Assembly (NCBI GenBank): GCA_023145575.1
Contig: JAGLDN010000343.1
Coordinates: 1 to 15,504 of the forward strand
Length of the DNA: 15,504 nt
Reading direction: 5' to 3'
Source of the DNA: Psychromonas sp.
Lineage (GTDB): Bacteria > Pseudomonadota > Gammaproteobacteria > Enterobacterales > Psychromonadaceae
Made by a program: the position numbers and the translations under genes. Shown here one piece after another: positions 6,554 through 14,732 of the stretch. The notes beneath the pieces are model-generated. The model was not told the DNA's origin. It made no database searches and was given only the letters and a program-made list of their open reading frames with translations. How positions within the stretch are numbered: the stretch's first letter is position 1; each line of letters starts with the position of its first letter.

Positions 6554-7834
6554 TTAATGCCAATTAAAGTAAAGTGGATCTGCAACAATTACCTTTTCAT
6601 TTACAGTCACCTCCGCCTTCACAGCTTTTTTATCTGTATCACCGGCAGCTGCAACGGCATCACTCACCACCAAGCCTGTATTACTGGCAGCTGAAGCAGC
6701 TTCACTCTCCACCGCGGCTGAATCACTAACAGCCTTTCCGGCATCACTTACAACAGAGCCTCCGTTAGCCTGCGACACGACATCAACTATTGGCTTTTCA
6801 TCTTCAATCGGCGTATCTACTTTTGGTGGCGCGATCATCAAAAGATGTTTATTGAGATTTAATGCATTTTTGAAACTTTCCAAGCCGCCATTAATTTTTA
6901 CTGCTACATCAATTTGATCCATATTTATTTTTTTTAATCTAAATAAAGATACTGAGTGTAATTTTGTTAAGAAATTAATAAAAAGAGAAAACTCTTTATA
7001 ATTTTGGATCCCATTAACATAAATATCTTGAGTTATATTATCACCCAAACTACGCGTTACAGCATATCGGCTTACGTAAAAGTCTGCAATTTGGTTGACC
7101 ATTTTCGTTTCTACGTCCGCGCGTGAGCCTATCAATGTTTTCGATATGATCTCATTATTTTTCTTGGATAATAAATTATAATAGAGTAATGACCAATTTA
7201 ACCGCCAACTGGTATCAGAAAGTTGCTGCATCTTAGCAACAACAAAATACTCCACATCATAGCGGGCGGAGGCTTTTGCAATATTATTATAAAATTTTCC
7301 AATAAGATCAGATATAGTAATACTATTATCTTCTATGTCCATTATCGGAAAATCTAATTTAATCCCCCGCGCACGAGGTTGCTCAATCAACTGAAAATCA
7401 CTGCCTGCTAAAACAGATGAATCAGACATGATTTCTTTTCCATTATCACTTTGCACAGCAAGCCAAACAAGTGTTTTAGGACGAATTCCACCCCACACTG
7501 GTTGCTTAATATTAACTAAAAAATTATTTATCTTCAACTTATCAAATAAAGCAAAATAATATTCTGTGTTATTGTATGTTTGATAACCAGATTGAGAAAG
7601 CATGCTTTCAGGATGTTTAAGTAACTCTTTTGCTTGCAACACTGAAACAATACTGCTATTTCCAGAAACTTTAACAAGCACTTGTGCTAATGCTGTTGTC
7701 TGTAGCGTTTTTTCATCCAATTTATGCGCAATGACATTGCCCAGGTAAGGAGCATCAAAATTCAGTGACAACGCAAATGATGCATAAGAAGCACAAAACA
7801 GGACTAAGGTTGCCTTTAATAATATAGATTTCAT
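6554..7834 (-). CDS. DUF2066 domain-containing exported protein
   Basis: A 426-residue protein with an N-terminal signal peptide (hydrophobic 7-20, cleavage probably after ALS near 23), so periplasmic or envelope-located. Function unknown. DUF2066 spans about 25-330 (LAQVLVKVSGN, QPVWGGIRPKTLVWLAV, RGIKLDFPIMD, WRLNWSLLYY). The C-terminal LYFNWH resembles the usual family ending. Between them, residues 338-418 form a low-complexity Pro/Ala/Ser/Val/Asp linker with repeated VVSDA units. DUF2066 genes commonly sit beside purM and hda in this class, as here. It is the upstream partner of hda and diverges from purM. Confidence 0.9.
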   Translation of the reverse strand: MKSILLKATLVLFCASYASFALSLNFDAPYLGNVIAHKLDEKTLQTTALAQVLVKVSGNSSIVSVLQAKELLKHPESMLSQSGYQTYNNTEYYFALFDKLKINNFLVNIKQPVWGGIRPKTLVWLAVQSDNGKEIMSDSSVLAGSDFQLIEQPRARGIKLDFPIMDIEDNSITISDLIGKFYNNIAKASARYDVEYFVVAKMQQLSDTSWRLNWSLLYYNLLSKKNNEIISKTLIGSRADVETKMVNQIADFYVSRYAVTRSLGDNITQDIYVNGIQNYKEFSLFINFLTKLHSVSLFRLKKINMDQIDVAVKINGGLESFKNALNLNKHLLMIAPPKVDTPIEDEKPIVDVVSQANGGSVVSDAGKAVSDSAAVESEAASAASNTGLVVSDAVAAAGDTDKKAVKAEVTVNEKVIVADPLYFNWH

Positions 7835-8047
7835 TGATTTGTCACCATTTAAAAGATGTTAATACTGATAGAATAAGTCGCTATAATATATAAAATATAT
7901 AAGCTTCAATACTACATCATGTAAAAAGATTTCACTGTTTGCAAATTAAAAATCAAATAGTAGCGCATTAAATGCTAAAATGTTGCGTTTTTTATAATAA
8001 AATTTAAAACTGTCTTACTTTTTATGATGGTTATTTAAGGAATGCTA
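7835..8047. promoter_or_regulatory. Divergent DUF2066 / purM promoter region
   Basis: An A/T-rich gap that must contain the promoters for leftward DUF2066-hda and rightward purMN. A consensus TATAAT at 7993-7998 is a candidate purM -10, though no good -35 sits 16-18 bases upstream. A leftward TTGAAG with TATTAT after a 15-base spacer is a weak DUF2066 candidate. GTTTGCAAA near 7937 resembles half of a PurR operator, but the other half does not match. AAGGA at 8037-8041 is the purM ribosome site. Confidence 0.4.
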
Positions 8048-9088
8048 GTGATTAGGCAAAAACAATCTTTAAACTACAAAGACGCAGGGGTTAATATTGA
8101 CGCTGGCACTGCACTTGTTGAACGCATTAAAAAGGTTGCAAAGCGCACTAAACGCCCTGAAGTAATGGGCGGACTCGGTGGTTTTGGGGCTCTATGCCAA
8201 CTTCCAACAGGCTATAAGGAGCCACTACTTGTTGCAGGCACTGATGGTGTTGGCACAAAATTACGTTTAGCAATGGATATTAAAAAACATGATACTGTTG
8301 GCATCGATTTAGTTGCTATGTGTGTAAATGATTTAATTGTTCAAGGTGCTGAGCCATTATTTTTTTTAGATTATTATGCAACTGGCAAACTTGATGTCGA
8401 TGTTGCCGCTGATGTAGTTAAGGGCATTGGTGAAGGCTGTCTACAATCAAACTGCTCTTTGATCGGTGGTGAAACAGCAGAAATGCCTGGCATGTATAAA
8501 GGAGAAGATTACGACATTGCGGGTTTTTGTGTGGGTGTTGTAGAAAAATCAGGGCTTATTAATGGCTCAAAAGTTGTTGCTAACAATGCACTAATTGCGG
8601 TAGGTTCAAGTGGTCCTCATTCCAATGGCTATTCCCTGATCCGAAAAATATTAGACGTTACAAATGCCGATATTAACGCCAGTTTTGCAGGATCAACACT
8701 TGGCGATACGCTACTCACCCCGACAAAAATTTATGTTAAATCAACACTTGAACTTATCAAAAACTGCTCTGTTCATGCGATATCTCATATTACTGGTGGT
8801 GGGCTCTGGGAAAATATTCCGCGTGTGATACCTAAAGACTATAAAGCCGTTATTGATGCGAATAGTTGGCAATGGCCTGAGATCTTCAAATGGCTGCAAG
8901 AAAAAGGTAATGTAGAAACAGCAGAAATGTATCGTACCTTTAACTGTGGCATTGGTTTAATTATTATTGTGCCTGATAGTGAAAAAGAGCGCGCGGTTAA
9001 GATTTTAAATGCTCAAGGCGAAAATGCCTGGATTTTAGGGCACATTGAAGAGGCCGCTAAGGGTGATACACAAGTGGAGATAAAATAA
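8048..9088 (+). CDS. purM: Phosphoribosylformylglycinamidine cyclo-ligase (AIR synthetase)
   Basis: PurM catalyses ATP-dependent ring closure of FGAM to AIR, the fifth step of purine synthesis, in the cytoplasm. The protein is almost collinear with E. coli PurM. It has SLNYKDAGVNIDAG at the start, RPEVMGGLGGFGAL, the nucleotide-site GTDGVGTKLRLAMD, AMCVNDLIVQGAEPLFFLDY, GGETAEMPGMY, SSGPHSNGYSL and HITGGGLWENIPR. I chose the GTG at 8048 (346 residues) because AAGGA lies six bases upstream. The alternative ATG at 8042 abuts that ribosome site and would add two residues. purN follows four bases after the stop, forming purMN. Confidence 0.97.
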   Translation: MIRQKQSLNYKDAGVNIDAGTALVERIKKVAKRTKRPEVMGGLGGFGALCQLPTGYKEPLLVAGTDGVGTKLRLAMDIKKHDTVGIDLVAMCVNDLIVQGAEPLFFLDYYATGKLDVDVAADVVKGIGEGCLQSNCSLIGGETAEMPGMYKGEDYDIAGFCVGVVEKSGLINGSKVVANNALIAVGSSGPHSNGYSLIRKILDVTNADINASFAGSTLGDTLLTPTKIYVKSTLELIKNCSVHAISHITGGGLWENIPRVIPKDYKAVIDANSWQWPEIFKWLQEKGNVETAEMYRTFNCGIGLIIIVPDSEKERAVKILNAQGENAWILGHIEEAAKGDTQVEIK

Positions 9089-9092
9089 AAGC

Positions 9093-9746
9093 ATGACCAA
9101 ACATACAAAAAAAATAGTTGTGCTTATTTCTGGAAGCGGATCAAATTTACAAGCCATCATCGATAAACTACATAATAAAACGATTGATAATGTGGCTATC
9201 GAAATTACTGCTGTTATTAGCAATAAAAAACATGCCTTTGGGTTAGAACGAGCTAAAAAAGCCAGCATTCAAACCATTTTTGTTGATGCCAAAAAGGTAA
9301 ATTCGCGTGAAGCTTTTGATCAACAACTTATCAAGGAAATTAATGTTTTGCAAACAGATTTGATTGTGTTAGCAGGGTTTATGCGTATTTTAACTGCTGC
9401 TTTTGTGAGACGTTTTTCAGGTAAAATACTAAATATCCACCCCTCATTATTACCAAAGTATACCGGTCTTAATACACACCAACGCGTCATTGACGCAAAA
9501 GAAAATGAACATGGTGCAAGTGTACACTTTGTCACTGAAACGCTTGATAGCGGTCCTGTAGTATTGCAAGCAAAAGTACCTATTTATAAAGAAGATACTG
9601 AACAAGAACTTGCTAAGCGTGTTTTAATACAAGAGCATCAAATTTATCCGCTTGCCATTCAGTGGTTTTTGTTTTCTCGCTTGAAGATGCAAGATGATCA
9701 CGCTATTTTAGACGGTAATATATTGTCCATTTACTCACATGACTAA
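9093..9746 (+). CDS. purN: Phosphoribosylglycinamide formyltransferase (GAR transformylase)
   Basis: PurN transfers a formyl group from 10-formyltetrahydrofolate to GAR, the third step of purine synthesis. The 217-residue protein has the phosphate-binding VLISGSGSNLQAII start and catalytic Asn114 and His116 in NIHPSLLPKYTGLNTHQ. It also has the formyltransferase signature ending HGASVHFVTETLDSGPVV with Asp152, matching E. coli Asn106, His108 and Asp144. It starts four bases after purM, with GGAG near the purM end as a distant ribosome site. No strong terminator follows. Confidence 0.97.
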   Translation: MTKHTKKIVVLISGSGSNLQAIIDKLHNKTIDNVAIEITAVISNKKHAFGLERAKKASIQTIFVDAKKVNSREAFDQQLIKEINVLQTDLIVLAGFMRILTAAFVRRFSGKILNIHPSLLPKYTGLNTHQRVIDAKENEHGASVHFVTETLDSGPVVLQAKVPIYKEDTEQELAKRVLIQEHQIYPLAIQWFLFSRLKMQDDHAILDGNILSIYSHD

Positions 9747-9773
9747 AATGCAACATTAAATTTAAAAATCATG

Positions 9774-9826
9774 ACTCGTATACATACATTTTTACTTGCA
9801 GTTTTTGCAATTTGAGGTAACTTGGC
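9774..9826 (+). repeat. Possible dispersed repeat element, copy B
   Basis: Shares ACTCGTA, TTGCAA, TTGAGG and a closing GG with 4546-4594, in the same order. It contains TTGCA-GTTTT-TGCAA (9796-9810), a five-pair hairpin. Like copy A it follows an operon end (purMN). Family not identified. Confidence 0.3.
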
Positions 9827-10045
9827 ATTACAATATATTTTATACTTATTATATCTAGCGTCTCTACTCATTTGATTGAGTTTACATATACAAGTGATAC
9901 TTCAAGATAAAAGTTAGCAAAACAAATTGTACCGAGGTACTAAGCATAAAATTGCCCGCTCGATGATTTACCAAGTTAATGACCTTTTGGAGAATTAAAA
10001 TAAAGACGTTGATCCTTAAATAGTAGTTTGAAGTTGAAATTTTTT

Positions 10046-10076
10046 AACAACGCTAATTTGTGCAAATTGTGTTGTT
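10046..10076. repeat. Nested imperfect inverted repeat
   Basis: AACAAC (10046-10051) pairs with GTTGTT (10071-10076), and AATTTG (10055-10060) pairs with CAAATT (10063-10068), separated by small unpaired bulges. It could fold as a hairpin or serve as a dyad operator. It has no T-run on the 3' side in either direction, so a terminator is unlikely. Confidence 0.45.
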
Positions 10077-10307
10077 ATGTGTGGCTCTGGCCTGCCTTAA
10101 TTTATTAAAAAAGTTAGCACTGCCTTACAACAATCGAATAACGGAACAATAATTAACATTTTTCGTTAGTGCGTAAGACAAACGATTAGCACTAATCCTT
10201 GAAAGGTCGAACGTTATTTTCTGATGTGATTCCTGAACTAAAGACAGGCATTTTATATTTGCGTTACATAAGTCTATAGCAGTCATCTTGTACTAAAATT
10301 TCAAATT

Positions 10308-10375
10308 GAGTAAGTTATTTAATTGAATAAGGTATTTAACTGAATAAGATATTTAAATAAATAAGGTATTTAAAT
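10308..10375 (+). repeat. Four 17-bp tandem repeats in the letAB leader
   Basis: Four consecutive 17-bp units with few differences: GAGTAAGTTATTTAATT, GAATAAGGTATTTAACT, GAATAAGATATTTAAAT and AAATAAGGTATTTAAAT. The array ends three bases before the ATG at 10379. The final unit contains ATAAGG, the only ribosome-site-like sequence for that start, and each unit repeats a TAAGN core. The array therefore lies in the presumed leader of the operon and could alter its translation or length. Confidence 0.9.
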
Positions 10376-10378
10376 AAA

Positions 10379-11008
10379 ATGAAAACGATTATTTGCCGTC
10401 ATTGTGACATGGTATCAAAAATCCCCTTTATTTCTAGAAAACATGTTGCGAAATGTAGCAGGTGCAATAGTACGGTTTATAAAAATACCAAATTCAACCC
10501 ACCCGCAATGTTAGCACTGTGTTTAACGGCATTATTCATTTGCTATCCCGCATTTATCTTGCCACTTATTTCACTGCATATGCTAAAGATAACTGAAGGC
10601 ACTGCATTAATTGATGGCCCATTGATGTTCCTTCATTCAGATCCTATAGTCGCCATTACTGTGTTTTTTTGCGCTGTTGTTGCACCAGTATTGTTATTGT
10701 TATCAATAGCTTATTCTAGTCTATGTATTATGATCAATCACTATCCAATTTATCTTCCAAAAGTATTTAAGTTGACAAGGGCTTTGATTCATTGGTCAAT
10801 GCTTGATGTTTACATGCTCAGCATACTAGTATCCATCTCAAAATTACTGCATTATGCAGATCTATATGTTGGGATTGGTTTTTATTTTTTTGTAGCGTTA
10901 TTATTAGTAGATATGACAATAATAGCAAACTATAGTAACGATTATTATTGGAAGCTTTTCCATCAAAGAAACCATGAACATCATAACCAACTTAAAGTAA
11001 ATTGTTAA
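10379..11008 (+). CDS. PqiA-domain membrane protein, first half of a split LetA
   Basis: A 209-residue inner-membrane protein of the paraquat-inducible protein A family (PqiA, YebS/LetA). It begins with a zinc-ribbon-like four-cysteine cluster (Cys6, Cys9, Cys26, Cys29). About four membrane segments follow (near 43-67, 90-118, 140-160, 163-185), with the family motif WSMLDVYMLSILVS in the third. E. coli LetA has two such units in one chain of about 427 residues; here each unit is its own gene. By analogy it should work with the downstream MCE protein to load or energise lipid transport. The ribosome site is weak and lies within the 17-bp repeats. First gene of the operon, 17 bases before the next. 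Confidence 0.88.
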   Translation: MKTIICRHCDMVSKIPFISRKHVAKCSRCNSTVYKNTKFNPPAMLALCLTALFICYPAFILPLISLHMLKITEGTALIDGPLMFLHSDPIVAITVFFCAVVAPVLLLLSIAYSSLCIMINHYPIYLPKVFKLTRALIHWSMLDVYMLSILVSISKLLHYADLYVGIGFYFFVALLLVDMTIIANYSNDYYWKLFHQRNHEHHNQLKVNC

Positions 11009-11025
11009 AAACAAAGGGAGTTGTC

Positions 11026-11655
11026 ATGTCAAAATTTGCTGTTAACGGAAGATCTGCTATAGAACAAGGATTACAAGCTTGCCCAATTTGTACTTGTATC
11101 AGTGAATTTAAAGTATACCCTGATCATTGTCCTGTCTGTAGAAATACAATCTCTGTACGAAAAAAAAATAGCCTACAACTCACCTGGGCACTGATTATTA
11201 CTGCCGCTATACTACTGATTCCAGCGAATTTGTTTCCTATTACCATTTTGTTAAAAAATGGCACTGAAAATCCAGATACGATCTTCAGTGGCATTTCTTC
11301 CCTTATCAAAACTGGTATGCCAGGTATTGCTATTATTGTTTTTTTCGCATCATTTGTCGTCCCAATATTAAAAATACTGATACTTACTCTAATTTCATTA
11401 TCGATTCACTTTAAATGGAATTTATCTACAACAAAACAACTCTACGCACACAAGGCAATTGACTTCATTGGCAAATGGTCTGTGCTTGATCTATTTGTTA
11501 TCTCCATTATGAGCGCTGTTTTTAACAAGGGGGTTCTTTTATCGGTTTACCCAGGCACTGGAGCTAGCGCATTTACCCTTGTTATTATCACCACACTTTT
11601 TGCAACAAGAACTTTCGATACTCGTTTAATTTGGGATACTACAAATAATGGCTAA
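11026..11655 (+). CDS. PqiA-domain membrane protein, second half of a split LetA
   Basis: A second PqiA-family membrane protein, also 209 residues. It has a four-cysteine cluster (Cys19, Cys22, Cys35, Cys38) followed by about four membrane segments, PANLFPIT after the first, and the motif GKWSVLDLFVISIMSAVF. An upstream TTG would extend it by eight residues, but GGGAG sits before the ATG at 11026, which I prefer. It differs substantially from the first protein, as the two halves of E. coli LetA do. The pair probably forms a hetero-oligomer equivalent to LetA. Its end overlaps the MCE gene start by eight bases. Confidence 0.88.
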   Translation: MSKFAVNGRSAIEQGLQACPICTCISEFKVYPDHCPVCRNTISVRKKNSLQLTWALIITAAILLIPANLFPITILLKNGTENPDTIFSGISSLIKTGMPGIAIIVFFASFVVPILKILILTLISLSIHFKWNLSTTKQLYAHKAIDFIGKWSVLDLFVISIMSAVFNKGVLLSVYPGTGASAFTLVIITTLFATRTFDTRLIWDTTNNG

Positions 11656-14335
11656 AAATTTACAAACAAATACCACAGTATCAAATATGGTAAAAATAGT
11701 AAAAAAAAGAGGTTTTTCACCCATTTGGCTTCTGCCTCTTTTTGCTGCCATTATTGGTATCTGGCTACTTTTTAACAATATCGTTAATGCTAAAAAAACG
11801 ATTACAATTCATTTTATATCTGCACAAAGCATTATTCCCGATAAAACGCGCATTCTTTATAAAGGAGTGATGATAGGCAAGGTTAAAAAAATTCAATTTG
11901 GTATTAAAGGCGGGGTAGATATTACTGCTCAGATAGAGCCTGATGCAACGTTTATGTTAAAGAAACAAACTAAATTTTGGTTAGTATCGGCTAAAATAAA
12001 TTTAACCTCTATCAGTGGCTTAGATACTTTTTTAACCGGTAGCTATATTAATATGTCTCCAGGTAATGGCCCTGATAGCACCCATTTTATAGCAATTTCA
12101 AAACAACCCGTTTTAGCACCTCATAATGCGCTCTTGATCTCACTACAAAGTACAAATGCGCGCTGCATTTCAAACAATTCACCTATTTTTTACAAAAAAA
12201 TAAAAGTCGGTGAGGTAATGCAAGTGTACCTCGATAGCAGCGGACAACTCGTCAAAATTAAAGCCTACATTGATAAAAAATATAGTAACTTAGTTAAAAA
12301 AGATACTAAATTTTGGAATATAAGTGGAATAAGCGCCAATATCTCTGCATCTGGATTACATGTTAAGTTAGATAGTTTAACCTCACTGATTGCAGGAGGC
12401 ATAACCTTTAGCTCTCCGAAAAAATCAAATAAAATAAACAAAGACAGCAAAAAAATATACCAGTTATATGATGATTTTGCACAAGCACAAGCAGGATTAA
12501 AGATTGAGTTGGTTTTACATGACATTACCAACTTACCAGAAGATGCAAGCATTAAATTTAAAGGCTTTAAGATAGGTCAAATTACTCAAATTAATTACAG
12601 CACTGAGAAAAAAGTTTTTATCGCAAATGCCACCATAAACACACATTTTAGTCATATGATAACCAAAGGCGCGCAGTTTTGGCTAGAAAAAAGCTCACTT
12701 GCCTTTTCCAATATTAAAAATTTATCAAATATCATTACAGGTAATTACATCGCTTTTGTAGATGATGACACACACACAAAACAACCAACTGCGATGCGTT
12801 TTATCGTACTTGAATCACATCATTCAACGGCATCATCTACTAAATTAACGTTAGTGACTGACAATGCAACTGGATTAAATGATGGCGACTCGGTGATCTA
12901 TCATGGAATAAAAATTGGTAATATCTCAGCCTTAGATTTTTCAGCAGATGGAAAATTCATTGAAACAAAAATAAATATTGAAACGCAATATCAATATTTA
13001 GTAAACCGCAATAGTCAGTTTTATTTATTGAGTGGTATTAAAATAAAAGCCTCGTTATTAAATGGCATTGAAATGCATAGTTTGCCTTTACAAAATATAG
13101 TCAATGGCGGCATCGGTTTATATAACAAATTACCAATCATTCAAAAAAGTAAGCAAAAAAAGCTTCAAAATCCAATTAAATTTAGACTCTACCCTTCAAT
13201 GTCCATGGCTAAATTGGGTAAAAAGGTATTTATCCCACCCAAATCTATTATTGTGATCAGTAAAGTACTGCCCTCAGTTATCGCAGGAGCACCCGTTTAT
13301 TACCATAAACTCCCTATTGGAAAAATAAGCTCTTTTACAATTACTAAATCAGGTATGATCCGCACAAAATTGCTAATAAAAGCTGAATATAAGTATTTAA
13401 TTGATAATAAAAGCATCTTTTGGAATGTGAGCGGTGTCAAAATAAATACGGGTTTTTCTGGTGTAAAAATTCAAGCTCAATCTATTTTGTCTATCGTAAG
13501 TGGTGGGATTGCCATCGATGAAGGAAATAATAACATTAAAAATCGATTCAATGATGGAACATATAAACTATTTGACAACTTTGTGCAGGCGACACAAAAA
13601 TCGACAGAGATCACACTCACTTTTGATCAAGCATACGAGTTGAAGATCGGCAGTCAAGTTCGCCTAAAAGGTTTAACCATTGGCAAAATCACCGCCCTCA
13701 CACTCAATAAAAACAATAAGGTTGAGGCAAGTTTGCAAATCGACGAGAAATACGCCAAAAAAATAGCACGAAAAGGCTCGCGATTTTGGATCATTCGCAG
13801 TGAAATTTCACTATCGGGCACCAAAAACTTATCAACACTTGTTTCAGGCGTCTATATTAATGTATTGCCTGGGACTGGCGATACAACAACAAAATTCAAA
13901 GGCGAAAGAGACGCACCAAAACTAAAAACAGAAAACGTTGGGCTCCCAATTGTGATACTTGCGGTAAACGCAGGATCAACCTCCATTGGAAGTCCCGTTT
14001 ATCATCGGCAAATACAAATTGGTGAAGTCACAGAAAAAAAACTCACTAAAAATTCTTCAGGGGTAAAAATAATATTAAATATTTACCCTCAATATGCACA
14101 TTTGATAAGAACTAACTCAATATTCTGGCCAGCATATGGTTTCAATCTCGATGTGGGCATTACAGGAATAAGTTTAAAGTCCAACTCTATAAATTCTATT
14201 ATTAAAGGGGGTCTTAATATGACGACAACAGACAAAGAGCCACTTCAGCCTGAAGCACAAGCGTTTGCCCAATTTATAATAAAAAAAGAAATAGATCCTG
14301 ATTGGTTGAAATGGCAATTAGCGATCCCAGATTAA
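11648..14335 (+). CDS. letB: Seven-MCE-domain intermembrane lipid transport protein LetB/YebT type
   Basis: An 895-residue MCE protein anchored by one N-terminal membrane segment (about 25-44), with the rest periplasmic. I count seven MCE domains, near 50-140, 160-256, 283-374, 397-492, 533-626, 652-742 and 766-862. Each has the recurring aromatic/Leu-K/H-x-x-x-(I/V)-G-(K/E/Q/N)-(I/V) strand, for example YKGVMIGKV, FKGFKIGQI and LKGLTIGKI. Seven domains match E. coli LetB (about 877 residues), whose stacked hexameric rings form a hydrophobic tunnel for phospholipids between the membranes. PqiB has three domains, which argues for LetB. The start overlaps the upstream gene by eight bases with only a distant GGGA, suggesting coupling. 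No frameshift seen. Confidence 0.93.
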   Translation: MAKNLQTNTTVSNMVKIVKKRGFSPIWLLPLFAAIIGIWLLFNNIVNAKKTITIHFISAQSIIPDKTRILYKGVMIGKVKKIQFGIKGGVDITAQIEPDATFMLKKQTKFWLVSAKINLTSISGLDTFLTGSYINMSPGNGPDSTHFIAISKQPVLAPHNALLISLQSTNARCISNNSPIFYKKIKVGEVMQVYLDSSGQLVKIKAYIDKKYSNLVKKDTKFWNISGISANISASGLHVKLDSLTSLIAGGITFSSPKKSNKINKDSKKIYQLYDDFAQAQAGLKIELVLHDITNLPEDASIKFKGFKIGQITQINYSTEKKVFIANATINTHFSHMITKGAQFWLEKSSLAFSNIKNLSNIITGNYIAFVDDDTHTKQPTAMRFIVLESHHSTASSTKLTLVTDNATGLNDGDSVIYHGIKIGNISALDFSADGKFIETKINIETQYQYLVNRNSQFYLLSGIKIKASLLNGIEMHSLPLQNIVNGGIGLYNKLPIIQKSKQKKLQNPIKFRLYPSMSMAKLGKKVFIPPKSIIVISKVLPSVIAGAPVYYHKLPIGKISSFTITKSGMIRTKLLIKAEYKYLIDNKSIFWNVSGVKINTGFSGVKIQAQSILSIVSGGIAIDEGNNNIKNRFNDGTYKLFDNFVQATQKSTEITLTFDQAYELKIGSQVRLKGLTIGKITALTLNKNNKVEASLQIDEKYAKKIARKGSRFWIIRSEISLSGTKNLSTLVSGVYINVLPGTGDTTTKFKGERDAPKLKTENVGLPIVILAVNAGSTSIGSPVYHRQIQIGEVTEKKLTKNSSGVKIILNIYPQYAHLIRTNSIFWPAYGFNLDVGITGISLKSNSINSIIKGGLNMTTTDKEPLQPEAQAFAQFIIKKEIDPDWLKWQLAIPD

Positions 14336-14365
14336 AAAATTCCGCAAGACAGACGCTAACAAGCG

Positions 14366-14438
14366 AAGAGCATAATAGCAGATTTGTGATGTGTTACTTT
14401 GCTATATTAAAAGTTAAATAACCGAAATTCGTGCTCTT
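14366..14438 (+). terminator. Nested inverted repeat after letB, possible transcript end
   Basis: AAGAGCA (14366-14372) pairs with TGCTCTT (14432-14438). Inside, ATAGCA (14375-14380) pairs with TGCTAT (14400-14405). The outer right arm is followed by TAATTT, only weakly T-rich. Its position 30 bases after the letB stop suits a 3' structure, but the long unpaired segments make a standard terminator doubtful. Confidence 0.25.
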
Positions 14439-14553
14439 TAATTTAGGTGAAAAATATGGAGGATCATCCATCGGTCTGTTGTTTATACCCATGTGACGTA
14501 AAGACAATACAAATTACATTAAATATGTAATCTTAATTTCAGGCATGAAAACC

Positions 14554-14632
14554 GCTTAATTCAAGGCGTAAGTTAATATAACTGACTGTTAGCTTTACCA
14601 AACTTGTAACGCCGAAGTAAGTTATTTTAAGC
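14554..14632. repeat. Imperfect long hairpin
   Basis: GGCGT plus AAGTT (14565-14574) pair with AACTT and ACGCC (14601-14605, 14609-14613) with a three-base bulge. GCTTAA (14554-14559) and TTAAGC (14627-14632) flank them as an outer pair with unequal spacing. The bulged architecture recalls integron attC sites, but the required GTTRRRY and RYYYAAC core boxes are absent at the ends. Confidence 0.35.
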
Positions 14633-14732
14633 AGTCCTAGATTCAATTCTCAAGTACATCGCTTAAATTAGTTTAAAAAGTAGCCAGTTCAGTATATCTT
14701 CACTACTTTTCCTCCAACAAGAAATGCAAATA

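Larger units (their letters stand above)
9747..10378. other. Gene-free intergenic stretch of about 630 bp
   Basis: No credible gene is visible on either strand. The stretch holds a possible dispersed repeat just after purN, short palindromes (ACTCA-6-TGAGT at 9867-9882, GTACC-GA-GGTAC at 9929-9940, TTAGTGC-16-GCACTAA at 10166-10195), a 31-bp nested inverted repeat at 10046-10076, and a 17-bp tandem array before the next operon. It may be the remains of lost genes or a long leader. I find no promoter I would defend. Confidence 0.6.
14336..14732. other. Hairpin-rich spacer between letB and the IS30 remnant
   Basis: No gene is visible. The spacer contains two nested inverted-repeat structures (14366-14438 and 14554-14632). 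The left end of the degraded IS30 element probably lies in its right part, but I cannot define the terminal repeat because the other end is outside the window. Confidence 0.55.

Noticed and set aside
7937..7945. Possible PurR operator upstream of purM
   Set aside because: Only one half-site (GTTTGC) fits the palindromic PurR consensus, and the other half does not match. I mention it only within the promoter region.
12265..12552. Leftward frame of 95 codons within letB
   Set aside because: It is a shadow of a clearly coding MCE region and resembles no family.
4966..14503. 14-bp inverted match between 4966-4979 and 14490-14503 (CATGTGACGTAAAG)
   Set aside because: One such match is expected by chance in a 15.5-kb window, and the flanks share nothing.
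14554..14632. Integron attC site
   Set aside because: The bulged hairpin shape is suggestive, but neither GTTRRRY nor RYYYAAC boxes occur at the proper ends and no cassette gene or integrase is present.
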